Under the pieces are notes generated by a model. It was given only the letters and a program-made list of their open reading frames with translations. It searched no databases and was not told the origin of the DNA. The position numbers and the translations under genes are program-made. A DNA stretch of 64,000 bases from Tersicoccus mangrovi (GTDB lineage: Bacteria; Actinomycetota; Actinomycetes; Actinomycetales; Micrococcaceae): NCBI RefSeq assembly GCF_036881825.1, contig NZ_JBAJMW010000009.1, positions 1-64,000 of the forward strand, read 5' to 3'. Shown in pieces: positions 17,334-26,881 of the stretch (position 1 is its first letter; each line of letters begins with the position of its first letter).

Positions 17334-18634
17334 GCGTTCCCTCCCGTGGCCGCGGCGATGCCCTGGGCCAGGGTGCGGACCGTCTCGTCGGGTGATCGGC
17401 CGCCGACGAAGGCGTCCTCGAGGCCGTCCTTGAGGACGGTGATGATCTTCGCCATGTCGGGGCTGGCCACCTGGGCGACGTCCTGCGGCTGGATGACTCC
17501 CGCCTGGCCGACGAAGGTGGGGGTGAGCTCGGGCCGGACGGCGAAGCGCAGGCCGCCGTCGACGAGGTCCCGGCGGGTGGGCAGCAGCGAGGCCCGGGAG
17601 CAGAACTCCTGCATCTGGTCCTTCCGGGTGATGTAGTCGAGGAACGAGGCCGCCAGGTCGGGCTTGGTCGTCTGTGCCGTGGCGACGAGGGCGTTGCCGC
17701 CGAAGTCGCTGCCTCCGCGTGCGCGGCGTGGGGCGACGGCGGCCGTCCAGTCGAAGTCGAGGGTCTTCGCGGCGTCGGGGATCTGGAACGCGCCGGACCA
17801 GACCATGGCGACCGTGCCCGCGTACCAGGAGTCCACCGCGTAGGTCGACGACTTGATCGAGTCGTTGGCCGGCACCCACCGTTCGGTGAAGAACCGCTGG
17901 GCGAAGGCGACCGCGTCCCGGCCGGCGGCGGAGTCGATGGCCGGTGTCCGCTGATCCGGGCCGAGGAAGGCGCCGTCGGACTGGAAGAGCAGGCTGAGCC
18001 AGCGCGTGACGCCGTTGCCCTGCCAGTTGTAGGCGAAGGGGTACCGGTCGGCGGGCAGCGAGCGGCGCAGCCGGCCGGCGACGTCGGCGAGCTGGTCCCA
18101 CGTCCACGCCTCGGCGGGGGTGCGCGGGATCGAGGTGATACCCGCCCTGCGCAGCATCGCGGTGTTGACGAGCAGGGCGGAGGTGTCGGTGTGGTGCGGG
18201 ACGCCGAACGGGCGGCCCTGCGCCTGCACCGCCGCCCACGCCGTCGCGGTGAAGCGGTCCCCCACCCCGGCGTTGAGCGAGCGGCTGAGGTCGAGCAACT
18301 GGCCGCGCGCCGCGTAGGCACCGAAGGAGTAGTAGGGCACCCGGAACAGGTCCGGCGGATTGCCGGCCTGCAGCTGCGCGTCGATGTTGGTGAACATCTG
18401 CTCGTAGGGCACCGAGTTCAGAGCCACGTGCCGACCGGGATAGGCCTGCTCGAACCCGGCGATCGCCGACCGGAAGCCGGCGAGCTCGGCGTCGGTGCCC
18501 CAGGTGGTGAAGGTCAGCGTGTCGGCGTCGGCGGCGGACCCGCTGCTCTGCGGGACGAAACCGCAGCCGGCCGCCGTCAGCGACGCGGCGGCCGCGCCGG
18601 CCGCCTGGAGGAAACGGCGTCGGGTCAGCTGCAT
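17330..18634 (-). CDS. Extracellular sugar-binding lipoprotein (family 1 solute-binding protein)
   Basis: A 434-residue substrate receptor for the CUT1 transporter. The N terminus has RRRFLQAAG, a Tat-like twin-arginine pattern, then the lipobox LTAAGC with the lipidated cysteine at residue 24. The mature part starts LTFTTWGTDAELAGF, typical of family 1 solute-binding proteins, and continues with SVPYEQMFTNIDAQLQAGNPPDLF. It would be anchored outside the membrane and deliver sugar to the two permeases encoded downstream. Confidence 0.92.
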   Translation of the reverse strand: MQLTRRRFLQAAGAAAASLTAAGCGFVPQSSGSAADADTLTFTTWGTDAELAGFRSAIAGFEQAYPGRHVALNSVPYEQMFTNIDAQLQAGNPPDLFRVPYYSFGAYAARGQLLDLSRSLNAGVGDRFTATAWAAVQAQGRPFGVPHHTDTSALLVNTAMLRRAGITSIPRTPAEAWTWDQLADVAGRLRRSLPADRYPFAYNWQGNGVTRWLSLLFQSDGAFLGPDQRTPAIDSAAGRDAVAFAQRFFTERWVPANDSIKSSTYAVDSWYAGTVAMVWSGAFQIPDAAKTLDFDWTAAVAPRRARGGSDFGGNALVATAQTTKPDLAASFLDYITRKDQMQEFCSRASLLPTRRDLVDGGLRFAVRPELTPTFVGQAGVIQPQDVAQVASPDMAKIITVLKDGLEDAFVGGRSPDETVRTLAQGIAAATGGNA

Positions 18635-18682
18635 GAACGCTCCTGTCGTGGGCCGGCAGGCGTCGTCGACGCCGCCCGCGCG

Positions 18683-18709
18683 CTGATCTCACGGAAATCG
18701 AGATATCAG
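18683..18709. promoter_or_regulatory. Imperfect inverted repeat upstream of the sugar ABC operon
   Basis: CTGATCTC (18683-18690) and GAGATATCAG (18700-18709) form an inverted repeat with one gap, 49-75 bp before the binding-protein start. It may be a repressor site for this transporter operon, but no regulator gene is adjacent. The rest of the 215-bp gap shows nothing further that I can support. Confidence 0.3.
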
Positions 18710-18849
18710 CACACGGTCAGTATGCCCGACGACGGCGCTCACGGCACGGCCGGCACCGCGGACGGCGTGGAGCGGGTGGCGGGAGGAGGTGGGGTCGGCC
18801 GGCTGCAGGCGGGTCCGGGCACGGCCGACGTCGATGGGACAATGGCCGG

Positions 18850-19350
18850 ATGGACGAGACACGCGACGCGACCCCGGCCACGGACGGTGCCGATCAGACC
18901 AGTGCCGAGCTGACGGATCAGGATCTCGAGCTGCTCAACTCGATGTTCGACCTGGCGCGCGACGGCGGGACCGAGCGGCTGGCCGCGTTCCTGGACGCCG
19001 GCCTGCCGGTCAACCTGACCAACGGCAAGGGCGACACATTGCTCATCCTGGCGGCCTACCACCAGCACGCCGACACGGTGGCGGCCCTGCTGGCGCGCGA
19101 CGCCGAGACGGAGCGGGTCAACGACATGGGGCAGACGGCGCTGGCGGCCGCCGTGTTCCGGCAGAACGAGACGATCGTGCGGGCGCTGCTCGGCGCCGGC
19201 GCGGACCCGCACGGGGGCCGGCAGACACCCGTCTCCGTCGCCGAGTACTTCCAGCTACCCGCGATGGCGGAGCTGCTGCGCGGCGCAGGCGACCAGACGA
19301 CCGGACAGACCGGGCAGGGCGGCGGTCGGACGACCGAGACCGCCGACTGA
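18850..19350 (+). CDS. Ankyrin-repeat protein
   Basis: A 166-residue cytoplasmic protein with about three ankyrin repeats from residue 40 on: GLPVNLTNGKGDTLLILAA, then ERVNDMGQTALAAAVFRQN, then a shorter GADPHGGRQTPVSVAEYF. Ankyrin repeats bind other proteins; no partner can be inferred. Similar small ankyrin proteins are common in actinobacteria. A weak -10 (GACAAT) ends 7 nt before the ATG. It converges on argR with only 10 bp between the stop codons. Confidence 0.85.
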   Translation: MDETRDATPATDGADQTSAELTDQDLELLNSMFDLARDGGTERLAAFLDAGLPVNLTNGKGDTLLILAAYHQHADTVAALLARDAETERVNDMGQTALAAAVFRQNETIVRALLGAGADPHGGRQTPVSVAEYFQLPAMAELLRGAGDQTTGQTGQGGGRTTETAD

Positions 19351-19360
19351 ACGAGCGGCG

Positions 19361-19885
19361 TCAGCCGTCCGAGGCGAGCGCGAGAAACCGCGCGGCGAGG
19401 TCCGGACCGCCGTCGGGCTCCCGGCACACCAGCAGCACCGTGTCGTCCCCGGCGATCGTGCCGAGCACCGCCGGCAGCACCGAGTGGTCGATCGCCGAGG
19501 CGAGGAACTGGGCGGCCCCGGGCGGGGTGCGCAGCACGACGAGGTTCGCGGACGCCTCCGCGGTGACGAGCAGTTCCTCGCACAGGCGCGCCAGCCGCGC
19601 GTCGAGCAGTTCCTGGTTGACGTCGCTGCGGGGCGTGCGGTCCGCGCCGACGGCCGGCACCGCATAGACCAGACCGCCGTCCGCCCCGCGCACCCGCACC
19701 GCGCCGAGCTCGACGAGGTCCCGCGACAGGGTGGCCTGGGTGACGGCGAGGCCGTCGTCGGCCAGGCGCTGCGCGAGCTCGGCCTGCGAGCGCACGGCCG
19801 ACCCCTCGAGCAGCGCGGCGATGCGCGCCTGCCGGGCCGTCTTCGTGGTGGGGCGGGATCGGGCCCCGTCCGGTGCCGCGCTCAC
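19361..19885 (-). CDS. argR: Arginine repressor
   Basis: Hexameric repressor of arginine genes, with L-arginine as co-repressor. The 174-residue product has the N-terminal winged helix (QAELAQRLADDGLAVTQATL followed by SRDLVELGAV) and the C-terminal oligomerisation and arginine-binding domain with GDDTVLLVC. The GTG at 19885 overlaps the argF stop by 4 bp (GTGA). It is the last gene of argCJBDFR. Likely targets in this window are the boxes before argC and argG. Confidence 0.94.
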   Translation of the reverse strand: MSAAPDGARSRPTTKTARQARIAALLEGSAVRSQAELAQRLADDGLAVTQATLSRDLVELGAVRVRGADGGLVYAVPAVGADRTPRSDVNQELLDARLARLCEELLVTAEASANLVVLRTPPGAAQFLASAIDHSVLPAVLGTIAGDDTVLLVCREPDGGPDLAARFLALASDG

Positions 19886-20898
19886 GCGCCCACCTCGTCG
19901 GCTCGCGACGCTGGCGCCGCGGGTGCCGCCGGTGACGTGGCCTCGAGCAGGCCTGACTGCACCATCAGCCAGTGCATGATCGCCTTCTGGGCGTGCAGCC
20001 GGTTCTCCGCCTCGTCCCACACGACCGACTGGGGCCCGTCGATGACGCCGGCGCTGATCTCGTACCCGCGGTAGGCCGGCAGGCAGTGCAGCACGATGGC
20101 GCCCGGCGCCGCCGTCGCGAGGGCGGCCTCATCGATCGCGTACGGCCGGAACACGTCGGCCCGGTCGGCCTTCTCGTCCTCCTGGCCCATCGACACCCAG
20201 GTGTCGGTCGCCAGCACGTCGGCGCCGTCGAGCGCCTCGGCCGCGGACGTCGTCACGAGCACGGAGCCGCCGGTGGCCTGCGCCCGCTCGCGGGCGGCGG
20301 CGACGACGGCCTCGCCCGGCAGGTAGCCGTCCGGGCCGGCGACGCGCATGTGCATCCCGGCCGTCACCCCGGCCAGCAGGTAGGAGTTCGCCATGTTGTT
20401 CGCGGCGTCGCCCAGGTAGGCCAGGGTCAGTCCGGCGGTCCGGCCGTGGTGCTCGCGGACGGTGAGCAGGTCGGCGAGCAGCTGGCACGGGTGGTAGTCG
20501 TCGCTCAGGGCGTTGATCACGGGCACCGCGCTGTACCGGGCCATCTCCTCGAGGCCGGCCTGCGCGTACGTGCGCCACACGATGGTGTGCACCATCCGTT
20601 CGAGCACCCGCGCGGTGTCCGCCACGGACTCCTTGTGCCCGATCTGCGACTCGCCCGGGTTGATGATCAGCGGGTTGCCACCCAGGTCCGCGATGCCGGC
20701 GGCGAAGGAGACGCGCGTGCGGGTCGACGTCTTGTCGAAGATGACGGCGACCGTCTTCGACGCCGCGGTGCCCGCACCGGCGGGGCCGGCGTAGGTGCGG
20801 TACCCGTACCGGTCGGCCTTCATGGCCGCCGCGAGGTCGAGCACCTCGGCCTGCTCGGCGGGGCTGAGGTCCAGGTCGGTGAGGAAGTGCCGGGTCAT
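19882..20898 (-). CDS. argF: Ornithine carbamoyltransferase
   Basis: Makes citrulline from ornithine and carbamoyl phosphate. The 338-residue product has the carbamoyl-phosphate loop FDKTSTRTRVSF near residue 55, the HPCQLLADLLT block and the ornithine-site HCLPAYRG near residue 290, plus a 20-residue Ala/Pro tail. The ATG at 20898 lies 2 bp after the argD stop codon on this strand, so the genes are translationally coupled. Confidence 0.95.
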   Translation of the reverse strand: MTRHFLTDLDLSPAEQAEVLDLAAAMKADRYGYRTYAGPAGAGTAASKTVAVIFDKTSTRTRVSFAAGIADLGGNPLIINPGESQIGHKESVADTARVLERMVHTIVWRTYAQAGLEEMARYSAVPVINALSDDYHPCQLLADLLTVREHHGRTAGLTLAYLGDAANNMANSYLLAGVTAGMHMRVAGPDGYLPGEAVVAAARERAQATGGSVLVTTSAAEALDGADVLATDTWVSMGQEDEKADRADVFRPYAIDEAALATAAPGAIVLHCLPAYRGYEISAGVIDGPQSVVWDEAENRLHAQKAIMHWLMVQSGLLEATSPAAPAAPASRADEVGA

Positions 20899-20900
20899 GT

Positions 20901-22310
20901 CTACTCCTGGGCGGGTTCGGTCCGGCCTGTGCCGGTGGAGGAAGCGGTACCGGCGGAGGATGCGGTGCCGGCGATCGCGGCGCGCGCGGCGTCGAGGAGG
21001 CCGGGAAGCGCGGCGACGAAACTGTCGGCCTCCTCGGCGGTCAGCAGCAGCGCCGGGGCGAGCCGGATGGTGCGCGGGCCCGGGGCGTTGATGATGAAGC
21101 CGGCCTCGAGGGCGGCGGTGACGACGGCGGGCGCGAGGCCGGCGCCCGTTCCGTCCGGCGTGTCGGCGTCCAGGTCGAAGCCGATGAGCAGCCCGCGGCC
21201 GCGCACCTCCGTGACGCCGGGGACGGCGGCGAGGCCCGCGCGCAGGCGCTCCCCCATCCGGGCGGCGTTGCCGAGGAGGTCGTCGGACTCGATCACGTGC
21301 AGCGTGGCCAGGCCCGCGGCCGTGGCCACGGGGTTGCCGCCGAAGGTGCTCCCGTGCTGGCCGGGGCCGAGCAGGTCCGAGACGGCCGGGCCGAAGGTGA
21401 TCAGGGCGCCGATCGGGAACCCGCCACCGAGGCCCTTGGCCAGCGTCACGGCGTCGGGCATGAAGTCCGGCTCGTGCTGGAACGCGAACCAGCGGCCGGT
21501 GCGCCCGACGCCGGTCTGCACCTCGTCGATGATGAGCAGCGCCCCGGCCTCCAGGGTCAGCCGACGGGCCTCCCGCAGGTAGCCGGGCGGCAGCGGCAGC
21601 ACCCCGGCCTCGCCCTGGATGGGCTCGAGCACGAGCGCCGCGGTCTCGTCGGTGATCGCGGCGCGCAGGGCAGCGAGGTCCCCGGCGGGGATGTGGGTGA
21701 CGCCGCCGGGCAGCGGGGCGAACGGCTCGCGGTAGGCGGCCTTGTGGGTGAGGCTGAGCGCGCCCATGGTGCGTCCGTGGAAGCCCTGTTCGAGGGCGAC
21801 GACGGTGGGCCGGACCGGATCCGCGGAGTTGCCGGCGCGGCGGGCGAGCTTCAGCGCCGCCTCGACAGCCTCGGTGCCGGAGTTCGCGAAGAACACGCGG
21901 GAGCCCTCCGGGGCACCGGCCAGGGCGAGCAGCCGCTCGGCGAGGGCCACCTGCGTGGGGCTCGTGAAGAAGTTGGAGATGTGCCCGAGCGTGGCCTGCT
22001 GGCTGGCGACGACGCTGGTCAGCAGCGGGTGGGCGTGGCCGAGGACGTTGACGGCGATGCCGCCGAGCAGGTCGAGGTACTCGCCGCCGTCGGCGTCCCA
22101 CACCCGGCTGCCCGAGCCGCGCACGAGCACCCGCTGCGGGGTGCCGAAGACGTTGAGCAGGGACCCGGTGTAGCGCTCGAGCCACGCGGCGCCGGTCGAC
22201 TCACCGGTGGCCGGGGAGGACGCGCTCGGGCTCAGGTCGCCGGCGATCTCGGCGGGCAGGCCGGTCCGACGTGGGTCCGCACCCGTCGCTGGGGTGGATG
22301 ACGTGGTCAC
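20901..22310 (-). CDS. argD: Acetylornithine aminotransferase
   Basis: PLP-dependent class III aminotransferase converting N-acetylglutamate semialdehyde to N-acetylornithine. The 469-residue product shows NSGTEAVEAALKLAR, the metal-free PLP site region LIIDEVQTGVGRTGRWFAF and the Schiff-base lysine in TLAKGLGGGFPIGA. About 40 Ser/Thr/Pro-rich residues precede the conserved WLERYTGSLLNVFG and make it longer than usual. The GTG start overlaps the argB stop by 4 bp (GTGA). Confidence 0.95.
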   Translation of the reverse strand: MTTSSTPATGADPRRTGLPAEIAGDLSPSASSPATGESTGAAWLERYTGSLLNVFGTPQRVLVRGSGSRVWDADGGEYLDLLGGIAVNVLGHAHPLLTSVVASQQATLGHISNFFTSPTQVALAERLLALAGAPEGSRVFFANSGTEAVEAALKLARRAGNSADPVRPTVVALEQGFHGRTMGALSLTHKAAYREPFAPLPGGVTHIPAGDLAALRAAITDETAALVLEPIQGEAGVLPLPPGYLREARRLTLEAGALLIIDEVQTGVGRTGRWFAFQHEPDFMPDAVTLAKGLGGGFPIGALITFGPAVSDLLGPGQHGSTFGGNPVATAAGLATLHVIESDDLLGNAARMGERLRAGLAAVPGVTEVRGRGLLIGFDLDADTPDGTGAGLAPAVVTAALEAGFIINAPGPRTIRLAPALLLTAEEADSFVAALPGLLDAARAAIAGTASSAGTASSTGTGRTEPAQE

Positions 22311-23338
22311 GGCGTGCCCTTCTGAGTCGGGATGCTCGGGGTGGCGTTCTCGGGGTCGGGTTCAGCGGCGGTCACGAGCGTGCCGATGCCCTCGTCGGTG
22401 AAGATCTCCAGCAGCATGCTGTGCGGGTTGCGGCCGTCGACGACGTGCGCGGCCGGGACGCCGCCGTCGACCGCAGCCAGCGCGGCCGCCATCTTCGGGA
22501 TCATGCCGGACTGCAGGTCCGGCAGCATGGCGCGCAGGCGGTCCGCGGACAGCTGCGAGATGAGGGAGGAGCGGTCCGGCCAGTCAGCGTACAGACCCTC
22601 GACGTCGGTGAGCATGACGAGCTTCTCGGCGCCGAGCGCGACCGCGACGGCCGCCGCGGCCGTGTCCGCGTTGACGTTGAGCACCTGGCCGGTCGGGTTG
22701 CCGTCGGCGTCCACCTCGGGCGCGACCGATGAGATGACCGGGATGCGGCCGGCCGCGAGCAGGCTCTCGATGTTCGCCGGGTGCACGGTGGAGACCTCGC
22801 CGACGAGGCCGAGATCGACCTCCTCCCCGTCGACGAGGGCGCCGGTGCGCGTGGCGGTCAGGGTGCCCGCGTCCTCCCCGGACATGCCGACCGCGTACGG
22901 CCCGTGCTGGTTGATCAGGCCGACCAGTTCGCGGCCGACCTGGCCGGTGAGCACCATCCGGACGACGTCCATGGCCTCCTCGGTGGTCACGCGCAGGCCG
23001 CCGCGGAACTCGGACTCGATGCCGAGGGCGGAGAGCATGGCGTTGATCTGGGGACCGCCGCCGTGCACCACGACCGGCTTGAGCCCGACGTGCGCGAGGA
23101 ACACGACGTCGGCCGCGAAGGCGCGGCGCAGCTCGTCGTCGACCATTGCGTTCCCGCCGTACTTGAGCACGACGCGGGCCCCGGCGAACCGCTGGATCCA
23201 GGGCAGGGCCTCGATCAGGGTGGCCGCCTTGGCCGCCGCGCTGTCGGGGACGGCGCCGGCGGGAGCTGCGTCGACCGGAGCTGCGCCGGCGGGCGCCGGC
23301 GTGCCGGGTGTCGGGGCCTGGGTGGTCGGGTCGGTCAC
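22307..23338 (-). CDS. argB: Acetylglutamate kinase
   Basis: Phosphorylates N-acetylglutamate; usually the feedback-controlled step. The 343-residue product has VVLKYGGNAM near residue 58, the HGGGPQINAML loop near 90 and a C-terminal amino acid kinase domain with ADTAAAAVAVALGA. The first 35-40 residues are Ala/Pro-rich. The GTG at 23338 is preferred because GAGGA lies 4 nt upstream; a longer GTG start at 23362 would overlap argJ. Confidence 0.95.
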   Translation of the reverse strand: MTDPTTQAPTPGTPAPAGAAPVDAAPAGAVPDSAAAKAATLIEALPWIQRFAGARVVLKYGGNAMVDDELRRAFAADVVFLAHVGLKPVVVHGGGPQINAMLSALGIESEFRGGLRVTTEEAMDVVRMVLTGQVGRELVGLINQHGPYAVGMSGEDAGTLTATRTGALVDGEEVDLGLVGEVSTVHPANIESLLAAGRIPVISSVAPEVDADGNPTGQVLNVNADTAAAAVAVALGAEKLVMLTDVEGLYADWPDRSSLISQLSADRLRAMLPDLQSGMIPKMAAALAAVDGGVPAAHVVDGRNPHSMLLEIFTDEGIGTLVTAAEPDPENATPSIPTQKGTP

Positions 23339-23345
23339 GGCGTCC

Positions 23346-24530
23346 TCAGCTGGAGTAGGCACTGTTCTCGTGCACGTAGTCGTGGGTGAGGTCGTTCGTC
23401 AGGATGGTCGCCGTCGCGCTGCCGGCACCGAGATCGATCTCGACGTCGACGTGCCGGCCCGAGAGGTCGACGGCCTCCCGCGGCTCACCGATCCCGCAGT
23501 TGCGGCACACCTGCACCCCGTTGATCGCCACGTTCAGGTCACCCGGTTCGAAGGCCGCGCTCGTCGTGCCCACGGCGGAGAGCACGCGGCCCCAGTTCGG
23601 GTCCTGCCCGAAGATCGCCGTCTTGAACAGGTTGGAGCGGGCGACGGCACGGCTGACCTCGACGGCGTCGTCCTCGGTGGCGGCGTTCACCGTGCGGACC
23701 GCGATCTCGTGGCTGGCGCCCTCGGCGTCGGCGATCAGCGCCCGCGCCAGCGTCGCGCACACCTCGGTGAGGGCCGCGGTGAAGGTCTCCGGTTCGGGCG
23801 TGACACCGCTGGCCCCGGAGGCGAGCAGGGCGACCGTATCGTTGGTCGACATGCAGCCGTCCGAGTCGGCCCGGTCGAAGGTGACGCGCGTGGCGGCCTT
23901 CAGCGCGGCGTCGAGCGCGTCGGCGGGCAGGTCGGCGTCCGTGGTGATGACGACGAGCATCGTGGCCAGCCCGGGGGCGAGCATGCCGGCACCCTTGGCC
24001 ATCCCGCCGATCGACCAGCCGTCGGCGCTGACGTGCCCGGCCTGCTTGGCGACGGTGTCCGTCGTCATGATCGCCTCCGCGGCGTCGGCTCCGCCGTCGT
24101 CGCTCAGCGCCGCGACCGCGGTGGTGACCCCGGCGGCCAGCTGCGGCATCGGCAGCTGCTCCCCGATCAGCCCGGTCGAGCAGACCAGGACGTCGCCGGC
24201 ACCGATGCCCAGCGCGGTCGCGACCTGCTCGGCACTCGTGTGGGTGTTGGCGAACCCCTCGGGGCCGGTGCACGCGTTGGCGCCGCCCGAGTTGACCAGC
24301 ACGGCGTCGGCGCGACCGTCCGAGGCGACCTGCCGGGACCAGAGCACGGGCGCGGCGGCGACGCGGTTGGACGTGAACACCGCGGCGGCCGCGTGGCTCG
24401 GGCCGTCGTTGACGACGAGCGCGACGTCGGGCTTGCCGGAAGCCTTCAGCCCGGCGGTCACGCCCGCGGCACGGAACCCGGCCGGGGTGGTGACGCCGAG
24501 ATCGGTGGCGTCGGAATCGACGCTGGTCAC
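23346..24530 (-). CDS. argJ: Bifunctional ornithine acetyltransferase / N-acetylglutamate synthase
   Basis: Recycles the acetyl group from N-acetylornithine to glutamate and can also use acetyl-CoA. The 394-residue precursor is of the self-cleaving type: the cleavage motif KGAGMLAPGLATML lies near residues 168-181 and the new N-terminal threonine is in ATML. DGCMSTNDTVALLASG and GQDPNWGR are other family marks. The GTG at 24530 overlaps the argC stop by 4 bp. With argJ present, a separate argE/argA pair is not needed. Confidence 0.95.
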   Translation of the reverse strand: MTSVDSDATDLGVTTPAGFRAAGVTAGLKASGKPDVALVVNDGPSHAAAAVFTSNRVAAAPVLWSRQVASDGRADAVLVNSGGANACTGPEGFANTHTSAEQVATALGIGAGDVLVCSTGLIGEQLPMPQLAAGVTTAVAALSDDGGADAAEAIMTTDTVAKQAGHVSADGWSIGGMAKGAGMLAPGLATMLVVITTDADLPADALDAALKAATRVTFDRADSDGCMSTNDTVALLASGASGVTPEPETFTAALTEVCATLARALIADAEGASHEIAVRTVNAATEDDAVEVSRAVARSNLFKTAIFGQDPNWGRVLSAVGTTSAAFEPGDLNVAINGVQVCRNCGIGEPREAVDLSGRHVDVEIDLGAGSATATILTNDLTHDYVHENSAYSS

Positions 24531-25558
24531 GGGGCGACTCCCTGGAGGTCGAGGCCCAGGGTCTCGGGGAGGCCGAGGGCGAGGTTCATGGACTGGATGG
24601 CGCCGCCGGCGGTGCCCTTGGTGAGGTTGTCGATCGCGCAGCACACGACGACGCGGCCGGCGTGGGGGTCGACGGCCAGCTGGAGGACGGCGTGGTTGGA
24701 ACCGATCACCGAGCCCGTGGTGGGCCACTGCCCCTCGGGCAGCAGGTGGACGAAGGGCTCGTCGGCGTAGTAGGCGTCCCACGCGTCCCGCACGGCGGCG
24801 GCGTCGACACCGTCCGCGAGCCGGGCCGTGGCGGTCGTGAGGATGCCGCGCGGCATGGGCGCGAGCGTCGGTGTGAAGGAGATCTGCACGGGGGTCCCGG
24901 CGGCGGCCGTGAGGCCCTGTTCGATCTCGGGCGTGTGCCGGTGCCCGCCCCCGACGCCGTAGGGACTCATCGAGCCCATCACCTCGGCGCCGAGCAGGTG
25001 CGGCTTGGGCGACTTGCCCGCCCCGGACGTCCCGGAGGCGGCCACGATGACGACGTCGTCCGGCTCGAGCAGGCCGGCGTCGAATCCCGGCGTCAGGGCG
25101 AGCAGCGAACTCGTCGGATAGCAGCCGGGCACGGCGATCCGCTTCGCGCCGCGCAGCCGGTCCCGCGCGCCGGGCAGCTCGGGCAGGCCGTAGGGCCAGC
25201 TGCCGGCGTGCTCGCTGCCGTAGAACTGCTCCCAGGCGGCCGGATCGATGAGCCGGTGGTCTGCCCCGGCGTCGATGATGAGGGTCTCGGCCGGAAGCTG
25301 GGCGGCAACAGGGCCGCTCGCGCCGTGCGGCAGCGCGAGGACGACGACGTCGTGCCCGGTCAGGTTCTCGACCGTCGTCTCCTCCACGATGCGGTCGGCC
25401 AGGCCGTGCAGGTGCGGGGCGACCGCGCCGAGCCGGACGCCGGCACTGCTGTGCGCGGTGACCGCGCCGATGCGGGCCTCGGGGTGTCCCGCAAGCAGGC
25501 GGAGGACCTCACCACCGGCGTAACCGGTGGCTCCCGAGACGGCGACGGAGAAGCTCAT
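24527..25558 (-). CDS. argC: N-acetyl-gamma-glutamyl-phosphate reductase
   Basis: NADPH-dependent reductase and first gene of argCJBDFR. The 343-residue product starts with the nucleotide-binding SGATGYAGGEVLRLL and has the catalytic cysteine in VPGCYPTSSLLAL near residue 150. I chose the ATG at 25558 (GGAGGG just upstream, homology starting at MSFSVAVSG); an ATG at 25570 would add four residues and lies inside an ARG box. ArgR bound there would cover both promoter and start region. Confidence 0.94.
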   Translation of the reverse strand: MSFSVAVSGATGYAGGEVLRLLAGHPEARIGAVTAHSSAGVRLGAVAPHLHGLADRIVEETTVENLTGHDVVVLALPHGASGPVAAQLPAETLIIDAGADHRLIDPAAWEQFYGSEHAGSWPYGLPELPGARDRLRGAKRIAVPGCYPTSSLLALTPGFDAGLLEPDDVVIVAASGTSGAGKSPKPHLLGAEVMGSMSPYGVGGGHRHTPEIEQGLTAAAGTPVQISFTPTLAPMPRGILTTATARLADGVDAAAVRDAWDAYYADEPFVHLLPEGQWPTTGSVIGSNHAVLQLAVDPHAGRVVVCCAIDNLTKGTAGGAIQSMNLALGLPETLGLDLQGVAP

Positions 25559-25566
25559 GCCCTCCA

Positions 25567-25606
25567 GCATACAGGAAACTTATGCACTGGGCAGGATAGT
25601 TATGCA
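25567..25606. promoter_or_regulatory. Tandem ARG boxes (argC operator)
   Basis: GCATACAGGAAACTTATGC (25567-25585) is a 19-bp palindrome (GCATA...TATGC), followed by GGCAGGATAGTTATGCATT (25590-25608). Both share CAGGAnA..TTATGCA with the box before argG. Tandem sites spaced about two helical turns apart are typical of hexameric ArgR. Confidence 0.7.
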
Positions 25607-25661
25607 TTGTCGTCCGGCGCGACCCCGACCCGGTCGTCGACGCCCGGGTCGGGGCGGCGGA

Positions 25662-26735
25662 TCAGGATCCGTCCGCGTCGAGGGCCCGCTGGTGCTCGGC
25701 ATAGAACTCGGCCTCGGCGGGTTCGGGTCGGTCCTGGCCGTTGAGCAGCCGGTGCCACACCGGGTAGTAGGCGGGCAGCTGGGACGCGGCGGTGATCCGG
25801 TCCCGCGCGTCGTCCGGCAGGGTCAGCTCCGCGGCCTCGAGATCCTCGACGAGGTGCTCGTGGCGTCGCGCCGCGATGACGGTGCCGTTGACGCCCGGCC
25901 GCGTGAGGATCCAGGAGATCACCACCTGCGGGATCGACCAGCCCAGTCCCTGCGCGATCTCGTCGAAGAGGTCGATCAGGTCGAAGGCGCGCTCCTGGTC
26001 GACGACGTGCGGCTCGGGCCAGTCGGTTCCCTGCCGGGTGTCCGGCGGCGTCTGCTGCCCCCGCCGCACGCGGCCGCTGAGCAGCCCCTCCCCCAGTGGG
26101 CTCCACCCGAACGTCGCCAGCCCGAGGTCGCGGGCGGCGGGGATGATCTCGTACTCGACCTCGCGCGCCTCGGGCGTGTAGTAGGTCTGGTGCGAGATCG
26201 GGCCCTCGAGGCCGGCCAGCTGCGCCTCGTACACGGTCTTGGCGAGCTGCCAGCCGTTGTAGTTGGAGACGCCCCAGTACCGGATCTTGCCGGCCCGGAT
26301 CAGCTCGTTCGCCGTGGCGATGGTCTCGATGATCGGCGTCTGCCCGTCCCACTGGTGCAGGTAGAGCAGGTCGAGGTGGTCGGTCTTGAGCCGGGAGAGG
26401 CTCTCCTCGACCGCGCGGGTGAGGTGGTAGCGGCCGGCGCCGGAGTCGTTCGGTCCGTCCCCGGTCGCGGTGCGCGCCTTCGAGGTCAGCACGAATCGGT
26501 CGCGGCGCTTGCCGAGCACCTCGCCGAGCACGCGCTCCGCGTCCCCGCCCGAGTAGATGTTGGCGGTGTCGAGGAAGTTCACCCCGTGCTCGAGCGCGGT
26601 GTCGAGCTGCCGTTCCGCGTCCTTGCCGTCGACGCCGTCGATCTGCTCCATGCCGCCGCCGGTGCCGAACGGGATCGTGCCCAGCGCCAGGCGGGAGACG
26701 TAGAGGCCGGAACTGCCCAGTCGCGTGTACTCCAT
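25662..26735 (-). CDS. Aldo/keto reductase
   Basis: A 357-residue NADPH-dependent oxidoreductase of the AKR (alpha/beta)8 family. The tetrad is visible: Asp and Tyr in DTANIYSGGDAE near residues 52-63, Lys in LTSKA near 86, and His in YLHQWDG near 130. The C-terminal cofactor region VNGTVIAARRHEHL follows near 290. The ATG at 26735 has AAGGAG 6 nt upstream; a longer start at 26780 lacks one. The substrate is unknown. It reads toward argC but is separated from it by the ARG boxes. Confidence 0.9.
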   Translation of the reverse strand: MEYTRLGSSGLYVSRLALGTIPFGTGGGMEQIDGVDGKDAERQLDTALEHGVNFLDTANIYSGGDAERVLGEVLGKRRDRFVLTSKARTATGDGPNDSGAGRYHLTRAVEESLSRLKTDHLDLLYLHQWDGQTPIIETIATANELIRAGKIRYWGVSNYNGWQLAKTVYEAQLAGLEGPISHQTYYTPEAREVEYEIIPAARDLGLATFGWSPLGEGLLSGRVRRGQQTPPDTRQGTDWPEPHVVDQERAFDLIDLFDEIAQGLGWSIPQVVISWILTRPGVNGTVIAARRHEHLVEDLEAAELTLPDDARDRITAASQLPAYYPVWHRLLNGQDRPEPAEAEFYAEHQRALDADGS

Positions 26736-26881
26736 GGTCCACTCCTTTTCATCAGGTGGCTTAGTATCGTCCTCCCCCATGCTGCCGCGCTGCGTACCCC
26801 GCCGTCCAGCCCGCCGTCCAGCCCGACGCGGCGTGTGCCTACGATGGCGTCTGGCCCGTCCCCGTCACAGAGGAGCACCAC

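Noticed and set aside
25662..26735. Aldo/keto reductase as part of the arginine operon
   Set aside because: It is on the same strand, but the argC ARG boxes and promoter lie between, and the enzyme has no role in arginine synthesis.
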